Shown here: positions 17,344-26,103 of the stretch, in pieces
Numbering within the stretch: position 1 is the first letter of the stretch
How the letters are laid out: each line of letters opens with the position of its first letter
NCBI RefSeq assembly: GCF_001477495.1
Contig: NZ_LDTF01000020.1
Span: 1 to 42,688, forward strand
Length of the DNA stretch: 42,688 nt
Direction of reading: 5' to 3'
Source of the DNA: Sphingomonas yabuuchiae
GTDB lineage: Bacteria; Pseudomonadota; Alphaproteobacteria; Sphingomonadales; Sphingomonadaceae
Made by a program: the position numbers and the translations under genes
Notes under the pieces: model-generated
What the model saw: the letters and a program-made list of their open reading frames with translations, nothing else
What the model was told of the DNA's origin: nothing
Database searches by the model: none

Positions 17344-17862
17344 TCAGGCGGCCGCGCGCCGGTTCCACGGCATCACGCGCAGTAGGTTTGCCATGCCGCA
17401 CCATCCCGTCGCACCCGCGAATATCAGCCCCGCCCCCACGAACGCCGACAGGCTGAAGAAGCCGGGCGCGACGAACGTGCCGAGCAGCACGCCGGTCAGC
17501 ACCAGCGCCCCGGCGGTGATCTGCACCTGCCGCATGATTTCCAGCGGCTGCGATCGATCGGCGACAGTCGGCTGTCCCGCCTGCCGCCACGCATCGATGC
17601 CGCCTTCGAGGATATAGGCCAGTGCGCCGCCGGCTGCCGCGCCGAGCTGCGTGGCATTGGCGGCGGTGCGCATCCCCGACTTGCAGTGGAAGACGACCGG
17701 ACGGTCGTCGCGCGGCAGATTGCCGATCCGGTCGAGCGGTACGTTCAATGCACCGGGGATGCGCTCCCGCGCATGTTCGTCAGCACCGCGAATGTCGATC
17801 AGGCGCGCACCGGCATCGATCGCAGCGCGGGTGTCGGCGGGGGAAAGGGTCGCAAGCGTCAT
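17344..17862 (-). CDS. Rhodanese-DUF2892 fusion (YgaP-like sulfurtransferase)
   Basis: Residues 1-105 form one rhodanese domain (LIDIRGADEHARERIPGALNVPLDRI) with the active cysteine in FHCKSGMRT. Residues about 115-172 are a DUF2892 membrane hairpin (two spans, ending GWCGMANLLRVMPWN). This is the architecture of YgaP, a membrane-anchored sulfurtransferase. Start ATG 17862 has AAGGA eight bases upstream, within the end of the regulator gene. It moves sulfane sulfur between thiols and fits a sulfide-detoxification pathway with the hydrolase at 18253 and the exporter downstream. Confidence 0.9.
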   Translation of the reverse strand: MTLATLSPADTRAAIDAGARLIDIRGADEHARERIPGALNVPLDRIGNLPRDDRPVVFHCKSGMRTAANATQLGAAAGGALAYILEGGIDAWRQAGQPTVADRSQPLEIMRQVQITAGALVLTGVLLGTFVAPGFFSLSAFVGAGLIFAGATGWCGMANLLRVMPWNRRAAA

Positions 17863-17866
17863 CGCA

Positions 17867-18187
17867 TCAATCCTTGCAATAGAGCTGGTAGAGGGTGGCG
17901 AGCAGCGTTTCGACGCGGGGGTCCGCAATGGCGTACCAGAGCGTCTGGCTTTCCCGCCGATAGGTGACGAGGCCTTCGTCGCGCATCTTGGCGAGGTGCT
18001 GCGAGCAGGCCGATTGCGACAGCCCGACATCGCGGGCCAGATCGCCGACCGTCACCTCGCCATGCTCGACCAGCTTGCACAGCAGCATCAGCCGCCGCGC
18101 GTTGCCGATCGCCTTCAGCGTGTCGGCCACCTGTCCGGCCTTCGCCTCGAAGGTCGCCAGGTCCATCGGCGGTTTGAGCATCGTCAT
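17867..18187 (-). CDS. bigR: BigR-like ArsR-family transcriptional repressor
   Basis: A 106-residue winged-helix regulator. The recognition helix lies around DVGLSQSACSQHLAKMRDEG. Cys37 (MLLCKLV) and Cys104 (LYCKD) match the two thiols that, in BigR/SqrR proteins, form an intramolecular link when exposed to sulfide or persulfide and release DNA. BigR is known to repress a divergent beta-lactamase-like hydrolase and its own operon; the same arrangement is seen here. It is the first gene of bigR-rhodanese-TauE on the minus strand. Confidence 0.88.
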   Translation of the reverse strand: MTMLKPPMDLATFEAKAGQVADTLKAIGNARRLMLLCKLVEHGEVTVGDLARDVGLSQSACSQHLAKMRDEGLVTYRRESQTLWYAIADPRVETLLATLYQLYCKD

Positions 18188-18193
18188 AACTCC

Positions 18194-18242
18194 ATTAGAT
18201 ATTGCTTATGTAGAATCCTCTAATATGTTAGCAAGCGCTAAC
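18194..18242. promoter_or_regulatory. Divergent operator region with two inverted repeats (candidate BigR sites)
   Basis: Two exact inverted repeats lie in the 65-bp space between the regulator and the hydrolase: ATTAGA (18194-18199) with TCTAAT (18219-18224), and GTTAGC (18227-18232) with GCTAAC (18237-18242). The region is strikingly A/T-rich for this genome. The second palindrome ends just before the GGAGG ribosome site of the hydrolase. Both could bind the BigR-like repressor and control both directions. Confidence 0.65.
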
Positions 18243-18252
18243 GGAGGAAATC

Positions 18253-19122
18253 ATGACCCAGCCCTTCATCGAGGCGTTCTTTGACGAGCCGACCAACACG
18301 ATCAGCTATCTTGTCGGCGACCCTGCGACGCGGACCGCGGCGGTGATCGACCCGGTGCTCGACTTCGACATGGCGAGCGGCGTCGCCGATACGCGCTCGG
18401 CCGAACGCATCGTAGCCTTCGCCCGCGCGCAGGACTGGCGGATCGCGATGGTGCTGGAGACGCACGCCCATGCCGATCACCTGTCGGCCGCCCCCTTCAT
18501 CAAGGCGCAGACCGGTGCCTGGATCGGGATCGGCGCGCATATCCGCGACGTGCAGAAGATTTTCCGCCCCGTATTTGCGATGGACAACCTGAAGACGGAT
18601 GGATCGGACTTCGACCGATTGTTCGAGGATGGGGAGCGTTTCGCGATCGGCGCGTTGCAGGTCGAGGTGCTGCACGTCCCCGGCCACACGCCCGCAGATG
18701 TCGCCTATCGGATCGGCGATGCGGCGTTCGTCGGCGATACGCTGTTCATGCCCGACTATGGCACCGCCCGTGCCGACTTTCCCGGTGGCGATGCGCGCAC
18801 GCTCTACCGCTCGATCCGGCGGCTGCTGGCGTTGCCCGACGCGACGCGGCTGTTCCTGTGCCACGACTATAAGGCACCGGGCCGCGACGAGTATCGCTGG
18901 GAGACGATGGTGGGCGAACAGCGCCGCACGAGCGTCCACGTCCATGACGGGGTGAGCGAGGACGCGTTCGTCGCCCTGCGCGAACAACGCGACGCCGGGC
19001 TGTCCGTGCCCAAGCTGCTGCTGCCATCAATCCAGGTCAACATCCGCGCGGGCCATTTCGAACCGGCCGAGGCGAACGGCGTCACCTACCTGCGCATCCC
19101 GGTGAAGTGGCGCGATGGCTGA
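18253..19122 (+). CDS. blh: Persulfide-dioxygenase-like metallo-beta-lactamase-fold hydrolase
   Basis: A 289-residue metallo-beta-lactamase-fold protein. The metal motif is ETHAHADHLSAAPFIK (about residues 70-85), with further ligands in HVPGHTPADVAY, GDTLF and LCHDY. This is the ETHE1/Blh type that oxidises glutathione persulfide to sulfite. GGAGG lies four bases before the ATG. It is divergent from bigR, as in the known bigR-blh system. The DUF442 phosphatase-like domain present in some Blh proteins is absent; the sulfurtransferase function is supplied by the separate rhodanese gene. Confidence 0.9.
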   Translation: MTQPFIEAFFDEPTNTISYLVGDPATRTAAVIDPVLDFDMASGVADTRSAERIVAFARAQDWRIAMVLETHAHADHLSAAPFIKAQTGAWIGIGAHIRDVQKIFRPVFAMDNLKTDGSDFDRLFEDGERFAIGALQVEVLHVPGHTPADVAYRIGDAAFVGDTLFMPDYGTARADFPGGDARTLYRSIRRLLALPDATRLFLCHDYKAPGRDEYRWETMVGEQRRTSVHVHDGVSEDAFVALREQRDAGLSVPKLLLPSIQVNIRAGHFEPAEANGVTYLRIPVKWRDG

Positions 19123-19203
19123 GGTTCCGTGATCCGAAGTTCAATCGGCGGATCGGCGCTGAGGGGAAAGACGCTACCTGCCCGTACAGCCATGTGCCGG
19201 CGG

Positions 19204-20592
19204 CTAGAAGGAGAACATGATCGAGGCGTAGCCGTAACTGACATCGCGCGGGTCGGGTGCGTTAGGCGCCTCGCGCAGAAACCGCCCCTTGAACAGCCGC
19301 GCATAGCCGAGATCGAGCGCGAGGATATCCACGATCAGATCATATTCGACCTGCAGCTGCACCTGCTGTCCGGCGTTGCGCCCGGCACGGCCGGTGGCGT
19401 CACGCAGGTCGCTGTTGCTGAAACGATCTACCGCGCTGGCGAGGCGGAGCAGGCGATAGTCGCTCATTATCGACAAGCCGCCCGCCGGCGACGCCTTCAG
19501 GCGGAAACCGGGGGAGAGCATGTTCGACCGGTCCGCCGCGCCGAACAATTCGGTAGGCCCGAATTCGAACCGCCGGGCACCGTACAGCGTGTCGAACCGT
19601 CCGATCCGATCCTCCCGCCTGTTGCCGGTATAATAGTCGAGGAATGCGGTAAGTTCGGGTTTACATCCGCCCGCGAAGCGATAGCCGACATCGCCATGGA
19701 AACCATAGGCCGCGACCGGCACGACCGGTTTGCCGCTGTCCGGGCTGCCGTCGCGCCCGCGTCCATATTGCGCCATCGCCTCGACTTCGAACGTCATGCC
19801 TTGGTCGGGCCGGGCGAACAGTCGCGCCCCCGGCGTGAACAGCCGCCGGTCGCTGCGATCCGCCTGGCTTTCGCCGCGCTCAATCAGGCCATAAGCGTAG
19901 GTTTCGAAACGGATTTCGCCGCCGAGAGGCAGGCGGTTGAAGGCGCCGAACAGTTGCAGGTCGGAACTCTCGCGATCCCATTGCGGCCGGTTGTGCCGGA
20001 TCGCGGTGGTGCCGGTCGGCAACCGGACGGTAGGCATGGTCCAGAAGGCGACGAATTCGCGACCGTCCCCGCCTTCGCGCGTCAGGCGTATTCCGGTGAA
20101 GGATGTGACGGAGGTGCGGAATCCCTGCCGTGCGACGAGCCGTTCGGATCCCAGCTGCATCGTCATCCGCCCGACCTTAAAATAGCTGGCACTACTGCTA
20201 CCCAGTGCCTCGCCAAGATCGCCTTGCGCATAATATTGCGAGAATTCGAGCGCATTCACGACATCGGTTCCGACCGACGATCCGCGCCGCTGGAAATAGG
20301 CGCGGGCGTCGTGGAATTCCGCACCAAACCGCACCGGCCCGGCATCATATTCGGCGAACAGCGTCGTGCGCAGCGCCAGCACCTGATCGCGGTTGACCGC
20401 GTCCTCGCGAAACTGGCCGTCGATCGCCTCGAACCGGGCACGGACGCTGCCCGACAGGTGCCAGTTATCGGGCGCGCCGACCGCTTCGTGCAGCAGACCG
20501 TCCTCGGTGATCTGCGCCGCCGCTGCGGATGGCAGGGCTACCGCCAGTAGCGCCAGCAATCCAAAAGTCGTGGTGTTGCCCGATTTGCGCAC
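19204..20592 (-). CDS. Alginate-export-family outer membrane protein
   Basis: A 462-residue protein with a signal peptide (cleavage near AAAAQ) and alternating beta-strand sequence ending in YASIMFSF, the terminal aromatic residue expected of an outer-membrane barrel. The pattern HLSGSVRARFEAIDGQFRE near the N-terminus and SASYFKVGRMTMQLGSERLVARQGFR matches the alginate export (AlgE-like) family common in sphingomonads. The substrate is not known for most members; here no polysaccharide genes are nearby. It appears monocistronic, in a separate block from the sulfide module. Confidence 0.82.
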   Translation of the reverse strand: MRKSGNTTTFGLLALLAVALPSAAAAQITEDGLLHEAVGAPDNWHLSGSVRARFEAIDGQFREDAVNRDQVLALRTTLFAEYDAGPVRFGAEFHDARAYFQRRGSSVGTDVVNALEFSQYYAQGDLGEALGSSSASYFKVGRMTMQLGSERLVARQGFRTSVTSFTGIRLTREGGDGREFVAFWTMPTVRLPTGTTAIRHNRPQWDRESSDLQLFGAFNRLPLGGEIRFETYAYGLIERGESQADRSDRRLFTPGARLFARPDQGMTFEVEAMAQYGRGRDGSPDSGKPVVPVAAYGFHGDVGYRFAGGCKPELTAFLDYYTGNRREDRIGRFDTLYGARRFEFGPTELFGAADRSNMLSPGFRLKASPAGGLSIMSDYRLLRLASAVDRFSNSDLRDATGRAGRNAGQQVQLQVEYDLIVDILALDLGYARLFKGRFLREAPNAPDPRDVSYGYASIMFSF

Positions 20593-20700
20593 GTCTGTTC
20601 CCGTCGTCGGTCCTGTTCAACGCGGCGCTTCCTGGACGTCCCGTCCCGCCGTACTATTTGAAATATCGACCCAACCGATCGATCCCCCGCACGGCGCATG

Positions 20701-21762
20701 TCAGGGGCGACGTTGCTCCTCACGATATTCCTGCAACACCTCTCTCACGTCGCGGCGGTCCTCGCGCGATACGGGTTCGGGGCGCTTGCTGTCCGCAGGC
20801 CGTCCGGTCAGGCACAGGCGGGCATGAACCGGCAGATGGTCGGAGCCGACATCCTCCAGCACCGCAAGGTCACGCACGGCGAATTCCGGCGTCACGAACA
20901 GGTGATCGAGCGGCCAGCCGAGCAGCGGCGTTCGTGCCGGGAAGGTGGCGAATGTGCTGCGCCCGATGCGCGGATCGAGATAGCCGCCGACACGCTTGAA
21001 CAGCTGGGACGTGTGCGACCACGCCACATCGTTGAAATCGCCGATCGCCAGAACCGGCAGTCTTGTCCGGGCAGCGCGCCGTGCCGCAATCGCTATCTCG
21101 GCGTCGCGTGCTTCGGTATCCTGTCCTGGCAAGGGCGGCCGGGGATGCAGAGCGATCAACCGGAACGGGTCCCCCGCCGTCAGTTCGGCATGCATCGAAG
21201 GCGTGTTCTTCTCAGCGATCGTTTCGATGTTGGCGTCGCGCATCGGCAGCCGGGTCGCCAGGATCATGCCATAGGTGTTGCCGAGAGGGCGTTCGAGCCG
21301 GTTCGGATAGCGTGCCAGTTGCGGTGCCAGCGCCGCCGCCCAGCGCTTGTCGGTTTCCATCAGCAACAGGAGGTCGGGACGGATCCGATCGATCAGCTGT
21401 GCCGTCCGGCGATAGTCGCGGTTGGATTCGAGGACGTTCAGCGAGAGTATGCTGAAGCACCGATCCGTTGAGGCGGAACCGGCCTTCGCGAACGCCAATT
21501 CCGTTCGGGCGAACGGTGTATAGGGATAGATGCGATATAGCTGCCACCCCGCAGCGACCGCGCAGCACAGCGCGACCCAACGCCCGACCCGTCGATCCAG
21601 CCACAGTGCCGCCCCTCCGGCGAACAGCAGTGCCACGAGGATCTGGACTCGCGGGAAATCCCAGATCCTGATCCACCACTCATTCGATTCTACGATGCTG
21701 AGCGCGGTGACCAGGATCAGCAATCCGGCAAAGGCGCGGACGAGATAGACGAGAATGCGCAT
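20701..21762 (-). CDS. Membrane-anchored endonuclease/exonuclease/phosphatase-family protein
   Basis: 353 residues. The first 85 contain three hydrophobic spans (VYLVRAFAGLLILVTAL, ILVALLFAGGAALWL, WVALCCAVAAGWQL). The rest is an EEP fold with LSLNVLESN, LLLMETD, IALHPRPP, IGDFNDV and GSDHLPV, which supply the metal and catalytic residues (Asn, Glu, His, Asp-Asn, Asp-His). The catalytic part should face the periplasm. Members of this membrane-linked group act on lipids, phosphates or DNA; the substrate here is unknown. It lies 50 bases downstream of an SLC13 gene on the same strand. Confidence 0.87.
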   Translation of the reverse strand: MRILVYLVRAFAGLLILVTALSIVESNEWWIRIWDFPRVQILVALLFAGGAALWLDRRVGRWVALCCAVAAGWQLYRIYPYTPFARTELAFAKAGSASTDRCFSILSLNVLESNRDYRRTAQLIDRIRPDLLLLMETDKRWAAALAPQLARYPNRLERPLGNTYGMILATRLPMRDANIETIAEKNTPSMHAELTAGDPFRLIALHPRPPLPGQDTEARDAEIAIAARRAARTRLPVLAIGDFNDVAWSHTSQLFKRVGGYLDPRIGRSTFATFPARTPLLGWPLDHLFVTPEFAVRDLAVLEDVGSDHLPVHARLCLTGRPADSKRPEPVSREDRRDVREVLQEYREEQRRP

Positions 21763-21814
21763 GGCGGGATTCCAGGGCTGGTGCGGCCGATCGACGATCA
21801 GACCGCGGCATCGT

Positions 21815-23116
21815 TCAGAAAGGAAAGAAGATCGGTATCACCACGATCGCAACCACGAAGGTGATGAGGTTCAAGGGCAAACCGACTTTCACGAAGTCCA
21901 TGTAGCGATACCCGCCCATCTGATAGACGATGACGTTGGTCTGATACCCGAACGGCGTCGCAAACGCCGCGCTGCCTGCCATCATCACCGCGACCAGGAA
22001 CGGCCGCGGACTGACGCCGAGACTTTCTGCCAGCGCGACCGCGATCGGCGTGACCAGCACGGCGACTGTCGCGTTCGACAACAACTCGGTCAGCACCATC
22101 GTTACGCCGTACAGGACGATCAGCGCAGTCAGCGGTCCGAACTCCTGCATCGATCCCACCAGCGCCCCGGTCGCCGTCGCGGCCAGGCCGCTTTGCTCCA
22201 TTGCCAGCCCGATGACGACCATGCCGGCGATGAGGATCAGAATCTGCGGCCGCAGCCCACCATAGGCTTCGTCGGCGGTGATGACGCGCAGCAGGATCAG
22301 CAGCACGGCGCCAGCAAAGGCCGATGCGGCAATCGGCGCGATGCCAACCGCAGCCACGGCGATTGCGCCGACGAAGACGGCAAACGCGATCGCCGCCTTG
22401 GCCGGTTGGAAGGCGCGATGTTCTGCGAACAGCGTCGGATCGCCGACCTGCGCGTTCGGCACGTCGACGTCACGGCGTTCCGGAACCGGACTGTCATCAG
22501 CGATGCTGGCGCGCATCAGCTTGCCGCTGAACAGGAACAGGTAGATCGCTCCCGCCAACGCGATCGGCAGGCCCACGGGAGTAATCTCGAAGATGCCGAA
22601 GCGCGGTTGCCCTGCATTGCGCGCCATGTCGTCGACCAGCAGATTGGTCGAGGTTCCGATCAGGGTGCAGCAGCCGGTCAGCACCGTGATGTATGATAGC
22701 GGCATCAGATAGCGTTTGGGCGGCAGTTTCAGCGCCGTCGCGACATCGCGCACGACCGGCGCACCCAGCACGACGATCGGCGTGCTGTTGAGGAAACAGG
22801 ATGCGACCCCGATCGCACCCAGCATCAGCCAGATACCGGCCGATCCCAGCTGCTTGCACATCCTGACTGCCGCTTCGATCGCGCGGTCGAGCAGGCCCGA
22901 CAGTTCGAGGGCGTAGGCGATGACGAACAGCGACGCGAGCGCGATGATCGCCGGGCTGGCAAAGGCGCTCTGGACGTCGATCGGCCGCACGACGCCGGCA
23001 ATCAGCAGGACGGCCGCACCGCTCAGCGCCACGACGTCCGAGCGCACCCTGTCCCAGATCAGCGCCGCGACGACCAGCACCAGCACCAGCAACGTCAGCA
23101 TCTGGTCGAAGGTCAC
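21815..23116 (-). CDS. SLC13-family transporter (DASS type)
   Basis: 433 residues and about eleven membrane spans. The two family-specific re-entrant loops with a Ser-Asn-Thr type motif are visible in CFLNSTPIVVLGAPVV and ELLSNATVAVLVTPIAVALA, each carrying substrate and sodium ligands in relatives. The central loop (about 205-235) is short and lacks TrkA-C domains. Substrates in the family include dicarboxylates, sulfate and phosphate; I cannot choose among them. It may share a transcript with the endonuclease-fold gene downstream. Confidence 0.85.
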   Translation of the reverse strand: MTFDQMLTLLVLVLVVAALIWDRVRSDVVALSGAAVLLIAGVVRPIDVQSAFASPAIIALASLFVIAYALELSGLLDRAIEAAVRMCKQLGSAGIWLMLGAIGVASCFLNSTPIVVLGAPVVRDVATALKLPPKRYLMPLSYITVLTGCCTLIGTSTNLLVDDMARNAGQPRFGIFEITPVGLPIALAGAIYLFLFSGKLMRASIADDSPVPERRDVDVPNAQVGDPTLFAEHRAFQPAKAAIAFAVFVGAIAVAAVGIAPIAASAFAGAVLLILLRVITADEAYGGLRPQILILIAGMVVIGLAMEQSGLAATATGALVGSMQEFGPLTALIVLYGVTMVLTELLSNATVAVLVTPIAVALAESLGVSPRPFLVAVMMAGSAAFATPFGYQTNVIVYQMGGYRYMDFVKVGLPLNLITFVVAIVVIPIFFPF

Positions 23117-23231
23117 GCCGGTATCGCCCGGGCGGACGACATGCCGCGATCGGGCAGCACGTCCGGGATTATATCGTCGAATGTCATGGCCTTGGGTATG
23201 CCAATTTGGCGGGCTTTGCTATCGGTGCCGT

Positions 23232-24125
23232 ATGAACGAGCCAACCTTGCGGAACAGCCGGCTTGCGCTGGCAGGCGGTCTGGCGATTGCCCTGGCGGTC
23301 GGCGGAACCGGGTTCCTGATCGGGCGGGGCACATCCCCGCGCGAGGTCGCGCCGCCCGCCGCTGCCCCGGTTGCGGCGGTGCCTGCGGTTGTCCAACCCG
23401 CGCCTTCGCTGTCCGACCCGGGCGATATCGTCAAAACCCGTGCCGACCTGATCGCGCTGGCATCGCAGGCAGCGGATGCGTTCGCATCGGGCCGGTCCCT
23501 GCCGAAGGCGGCGGCCGATCTGGCGGGGCAGCGGTTCGAATTGCGGCTTCCCTTCGGATGTCGCGGCCCGTCCGACTCGGACAGCAATAGCCCGATGCGC
23601 TGGCGCTACGATGGCGAGGCAAAGGCGCTGCGCGTCCATGTCGCGCCCGTCGTCTGGGGCGGCGCGGACTTGGGCGCGTCGGGGGATGGATCAGCGATCG
23701 GTGCGGCAGCGGAAGGGTTTTGGATTCCTCGCCCGTGGACGGCTAGCGAAACCTGTCCGGCCGCGCAGGACAGTGCAGCGCCCACCGGCGCCGATGCGGT
23801 CACCCTGCCAGGGCAGACATTGGCGGTCGCCCAATTTGCCGATGGCGCGGGGCAAGGGCTGCGCGACGGAAAACCCTACGAGACCGTGGTGCGCGCGGCC
23901 CCGGAAGAGGCGCCCGGCACTCAGGGCCTGCAGCTTCGCCTGCGCGGCCGGATCGGCGGAACGGCGGATCGATCGCCCGTGTCGTGCCGACAGCCTGCCG
24001 GTCCCGAACAGCGCCCGATCTGCATCGTCGCGGTCACGTTCGACGATGTGGCGATCGACAACCCGCAAACCGGCAAGACGCTGGCCATCTGGAGCGCCGA
24101 CCGGGCCAGCCTGCCCGATCGATAG
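23232..24125 (+). CDS. Membrane-anchored hypothetical protein, 297 aa
   Basis: Start MNEPTLRNSRLALAGG at 23232, with one hydrophobic anchor (residues 11-31) and an Ala/Pro-rich linker (35-58). The periplasmic domain contains four cysteines that could pair (FGCRGP, SETCPA, VSCRQP, PICIVAV). No enzyme motif recognised. The frame is open upstream but that part overlaps the transporter promoter region and looks non-coding. It is divergent from the SLC13 gene and convergent with the beta-lactamase-like gene, 11 bases from its end. Confidence 0.75.
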   Translation: MNEPTLRNSRLALAGGLAIALAVGGTGFLIGRGTSPREVAPPAAAPVAAVPAVVQPAPSLSDPGDIVKTRADLIALASQAADAFASGRSLPKAAADLAGQRFELRLPFGCRGPSDSDSNSPMRWRYDGEAKALRVHVAPVVWGGADLGASGDGSAIGAAAEGFWIPRPWTASETCPAAQDSAAPTGADAVTLPGQTLAVAQFADGAGQGLRDGKPYETVVRAAPEEAPGTQGLQLRLRGRIGGTADRSPVSCRQPAGPEQRPICIVAVTFDDVAIDNPQTGKTLAIWSADRASLPDR

Positions 24126-24136
24126 GGCGGCGCGGG

Positions 24137-25231
24137 TTACCGGCTGGCCGCGGCGATCACTGCCCGCGTGACATCGCCCATCAGCCGCATCCGCGCCGGA
24201 ATGGGCTGGCGCGTGCTCGCGATCATCACGGCAAGCGCATAACGATGCCCGTCCGGCGCCACGAGCAGACCGACGTCGTTATAGCCAGTCGACAATTTGC
24301 CGAGATCCTGCCCGGTTCCGGTCTTGTGGGCGAGCGTCCAGCCGGGACGCAGGCCGGACTTCAGGCGTAGCGGACCGGTCTTGCTGGCTCGCATCAGCGT
24401 CAGCAGCGATGCGGTCGACCGATCGCTCAACAGCCGGCCCTGCGCCAGCAACGATAGTCCGAGCGTCACGCCATTGGCCGATGCGCCGTCCAGCGGCGCG
24501 TCGAGATAGCGGCGCAGCGCCTTGTCCCGCGCTGCATAGGGCATCGCGGCGCGCGCCTGCAGGAACCCCCAGCCACCAGCCCATTCAGGACGCCATGCCA
24601 GCCCGGCAGTGCGGGCCTGCAACTGCCGTTCGCCGGGACCGAAGCGGACGCCGGCAACACCCTTGTCCTTCAACATCCGGTTGACCGCCACGGGACCGCC
24701 GATCCGCCACAGGAGGACGTCGTTGGCGGTGTTGTCGCTGCGCGACATGGCGCCACGCAGCAGATCGCCGACCGTCGTCCTGTAGCCCGTTTTTCCGACC
24801 AGCGTCCGGATCGGCTGGTGGAACACGGTCAGGTCGGCACGAGTGACGGTCACCGGATCGGCAAGCGACAATCGTCCCTGATCGACCGCATCCATGACCC
24901 CGATGGCGACCCATAGCTTGCTGACACTCTGCTGCGGACGCGGGGTGTCGCCCTGCCAGTCGACGACCCAGTTTTCGTCGATATCGCGCACGCTGATGCC
25001 CACCTGGCCTTCGAAACCTGCGCCCAGTGCTTGCACGGCGTTCAGCAGGTCCGCCGATGGCTGCGGCCGGGCGACGACCAACGGTGCTTCGGGAATGACG
25101 GATGCGGGAGTACGATTGGCGACCGGGACAGGAGGCGGCGGGCCGGCAGGTCGACCGGCAGGAACGCAGGCGGGCAGAACCGCCAGGACAGCAATTGCGC
25201 TGGCGCAGCGAAACAACAATCGGATCGTCAA
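24137..25231 (-). CDS. Class A beta-lactamase-like serine hydrolase, lipoprotein
   Basis: A 364-residue protein with lipobox VLPAC (Cys22) and a Pro-rich linker. Active-site motifs: Ser102-x-x-Lys105 (QSVSKLW), SDN 165-167 (SRSDNTAND) and KTG 303-305 (AHKTGTGQD). The omega-loop position reads GERQLQ (Glu201), with Gln where class A enzymes normally have Asn170. The protein is longer than a typical class A enzyme (about 290), mainly because of the N-terminal linker and an insertion around 205-235 (RPEWAGGWGFLQARAAM). It could be a beta-lactamase with altered spectrum or a related peptidase. No AmpR-type regulator is adjacent. Confidence 0.85.
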   Translation of the reverse strand: MTIRLLFRCASAIAVLAVLPACVPAGRPAGPPPPVPVANRTPASVIPEAPLVVARPQPSADLLNAVQALGAGFEGQVGISVRDIDENWVVDWQGDTPRPQQSVSKLWVAIGVMDAVDQGRLSLADPVTVTRADLTVFHQPIRTLVGKTGYRTTVGDLLRGAMSRSDNTANDVLLWRIGGPVAVNRMLKDKGVAGVRFGPGERQLQARTAGLAWRPEWAGGWGFLQARAAMPYAARDKALRRYLDAPLDGASANGVTLGLSLLAQGRLLSDRSTASLLTLMRASKTGPLRLKSGLRPGWTLAHKTGTGQDLGKLSTGYNDVGLLVAPDGHRYALAVMIASTRQPIPARMRLMGDVTRAVIAAASR

Positions 25232-25362
25232 CAGGGCTTCCCTTTTTCGGCCTTGTAACGAACTGACGATAAAGCGAAAACCTGCTCAAGCCGCCTTCAA
25301 CGCAGCCGCCGCTCCGTCCAGCGCAGGGAAGGTTCGTTCCGTTCCGGTCGCAGCCGCCCGCA

Positions 25363-26103
25363 TCAAGGTTTCGTGGCGATACTCGACAGGTCGATGGCGG
25401 CGTCGATCTCCGTGCCGGCTTCCTTTCGCTCCGAATAGCGATCGACTAATTGCGCGGTGTGCGGACGCAGCAGGACGGTGAAGCGCACCAGTTCCTCCAT
25501 CACGTCTACGATCCGGTCGTAATAGCTCGACGGCTTCATGCGCCCTGCATCATCGAACTCGGTGAACGCTTTGGCAACCGACGACTGGTTAGGGATCGTC
25601 ACCATTCGCATCCAGCGGCCCAGCACGCGCAGCGTGTTGACGCTGTTGAACGACTGCGATCCCGCTGACACCTGCATGACCGCCAGCGTGCGACCCTGCG
25701 TCGGGCGCATCCCGCCCATGCTGAGCGGCAGGTGGTCGATCTGCAGCTTCATGATCCCGGTAATCTGGCCGTGGCGCTCGGGGCTGCACCACACCTGCCC
25801 TTCCGACCACATCGACAGCTCGCGCAGTTCATGGACGGCCGGATGATCGTCGCCGGTATGCTGGTCGGGCAGCGGCAACGTCGCGGGGTCGAAGATGCGT
25901 GTCTCGCAGCCGAAGAAGCGGAGCAGTCGCGCCGCCTCCTCAATACACAGGCGCGAATAGGATCGCTCGCGCAGCGACCCGTAGAGCAGCAGGATGCGGG
26001 GCGGCGGATCGCCAGCGCCTAAACCAAGCGCGGGGCGATCGAGCGCATAACGCCGATCGAGCGCAGGCAGATGGTCGGCGTCGGCGAGGTCGCGGAGCGG
26101 CAT
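25363..26103 (-). CDS. arsH: ArsH, NADPH-dependent FMN reductase of arsenic operons
   Basis: 246 residues from ATG 26103, which overlaps the arsB stop. The flavodoxin-like signature [26 protein letters not shown] binds FMN phosphate. The conserved central part ([37 protein letters not shown]) is characteristic of ArsH. The family oxidises trivalent organoarsenicals or reduces metals and protects against oxidative stress. It is the last gene of the arsRCBH operon. Confidence 0.93.
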   Translation of the reverse strand: MPLRDLADADHLPALDRRYALDRPALGLGAGDPPPRILLLYGSLRERSYSRLCIEEAARLLRFFGCETRIFDPATLPLPDQHTGDDHPAVHELRELSMWSEGQVWCSPERHGQITGIMKLQIDHLPLSMGGMRPTQGRTLAVMQVSAGSQSFNSVNTLRVLGRWMRMVTIPNQSSVAKAFTEFDDAGRMKPSSYYDRIVDVMEELVRFTVLLRPHTAQLVDRYSERKEAGTEIDAAIDLSSIATKP

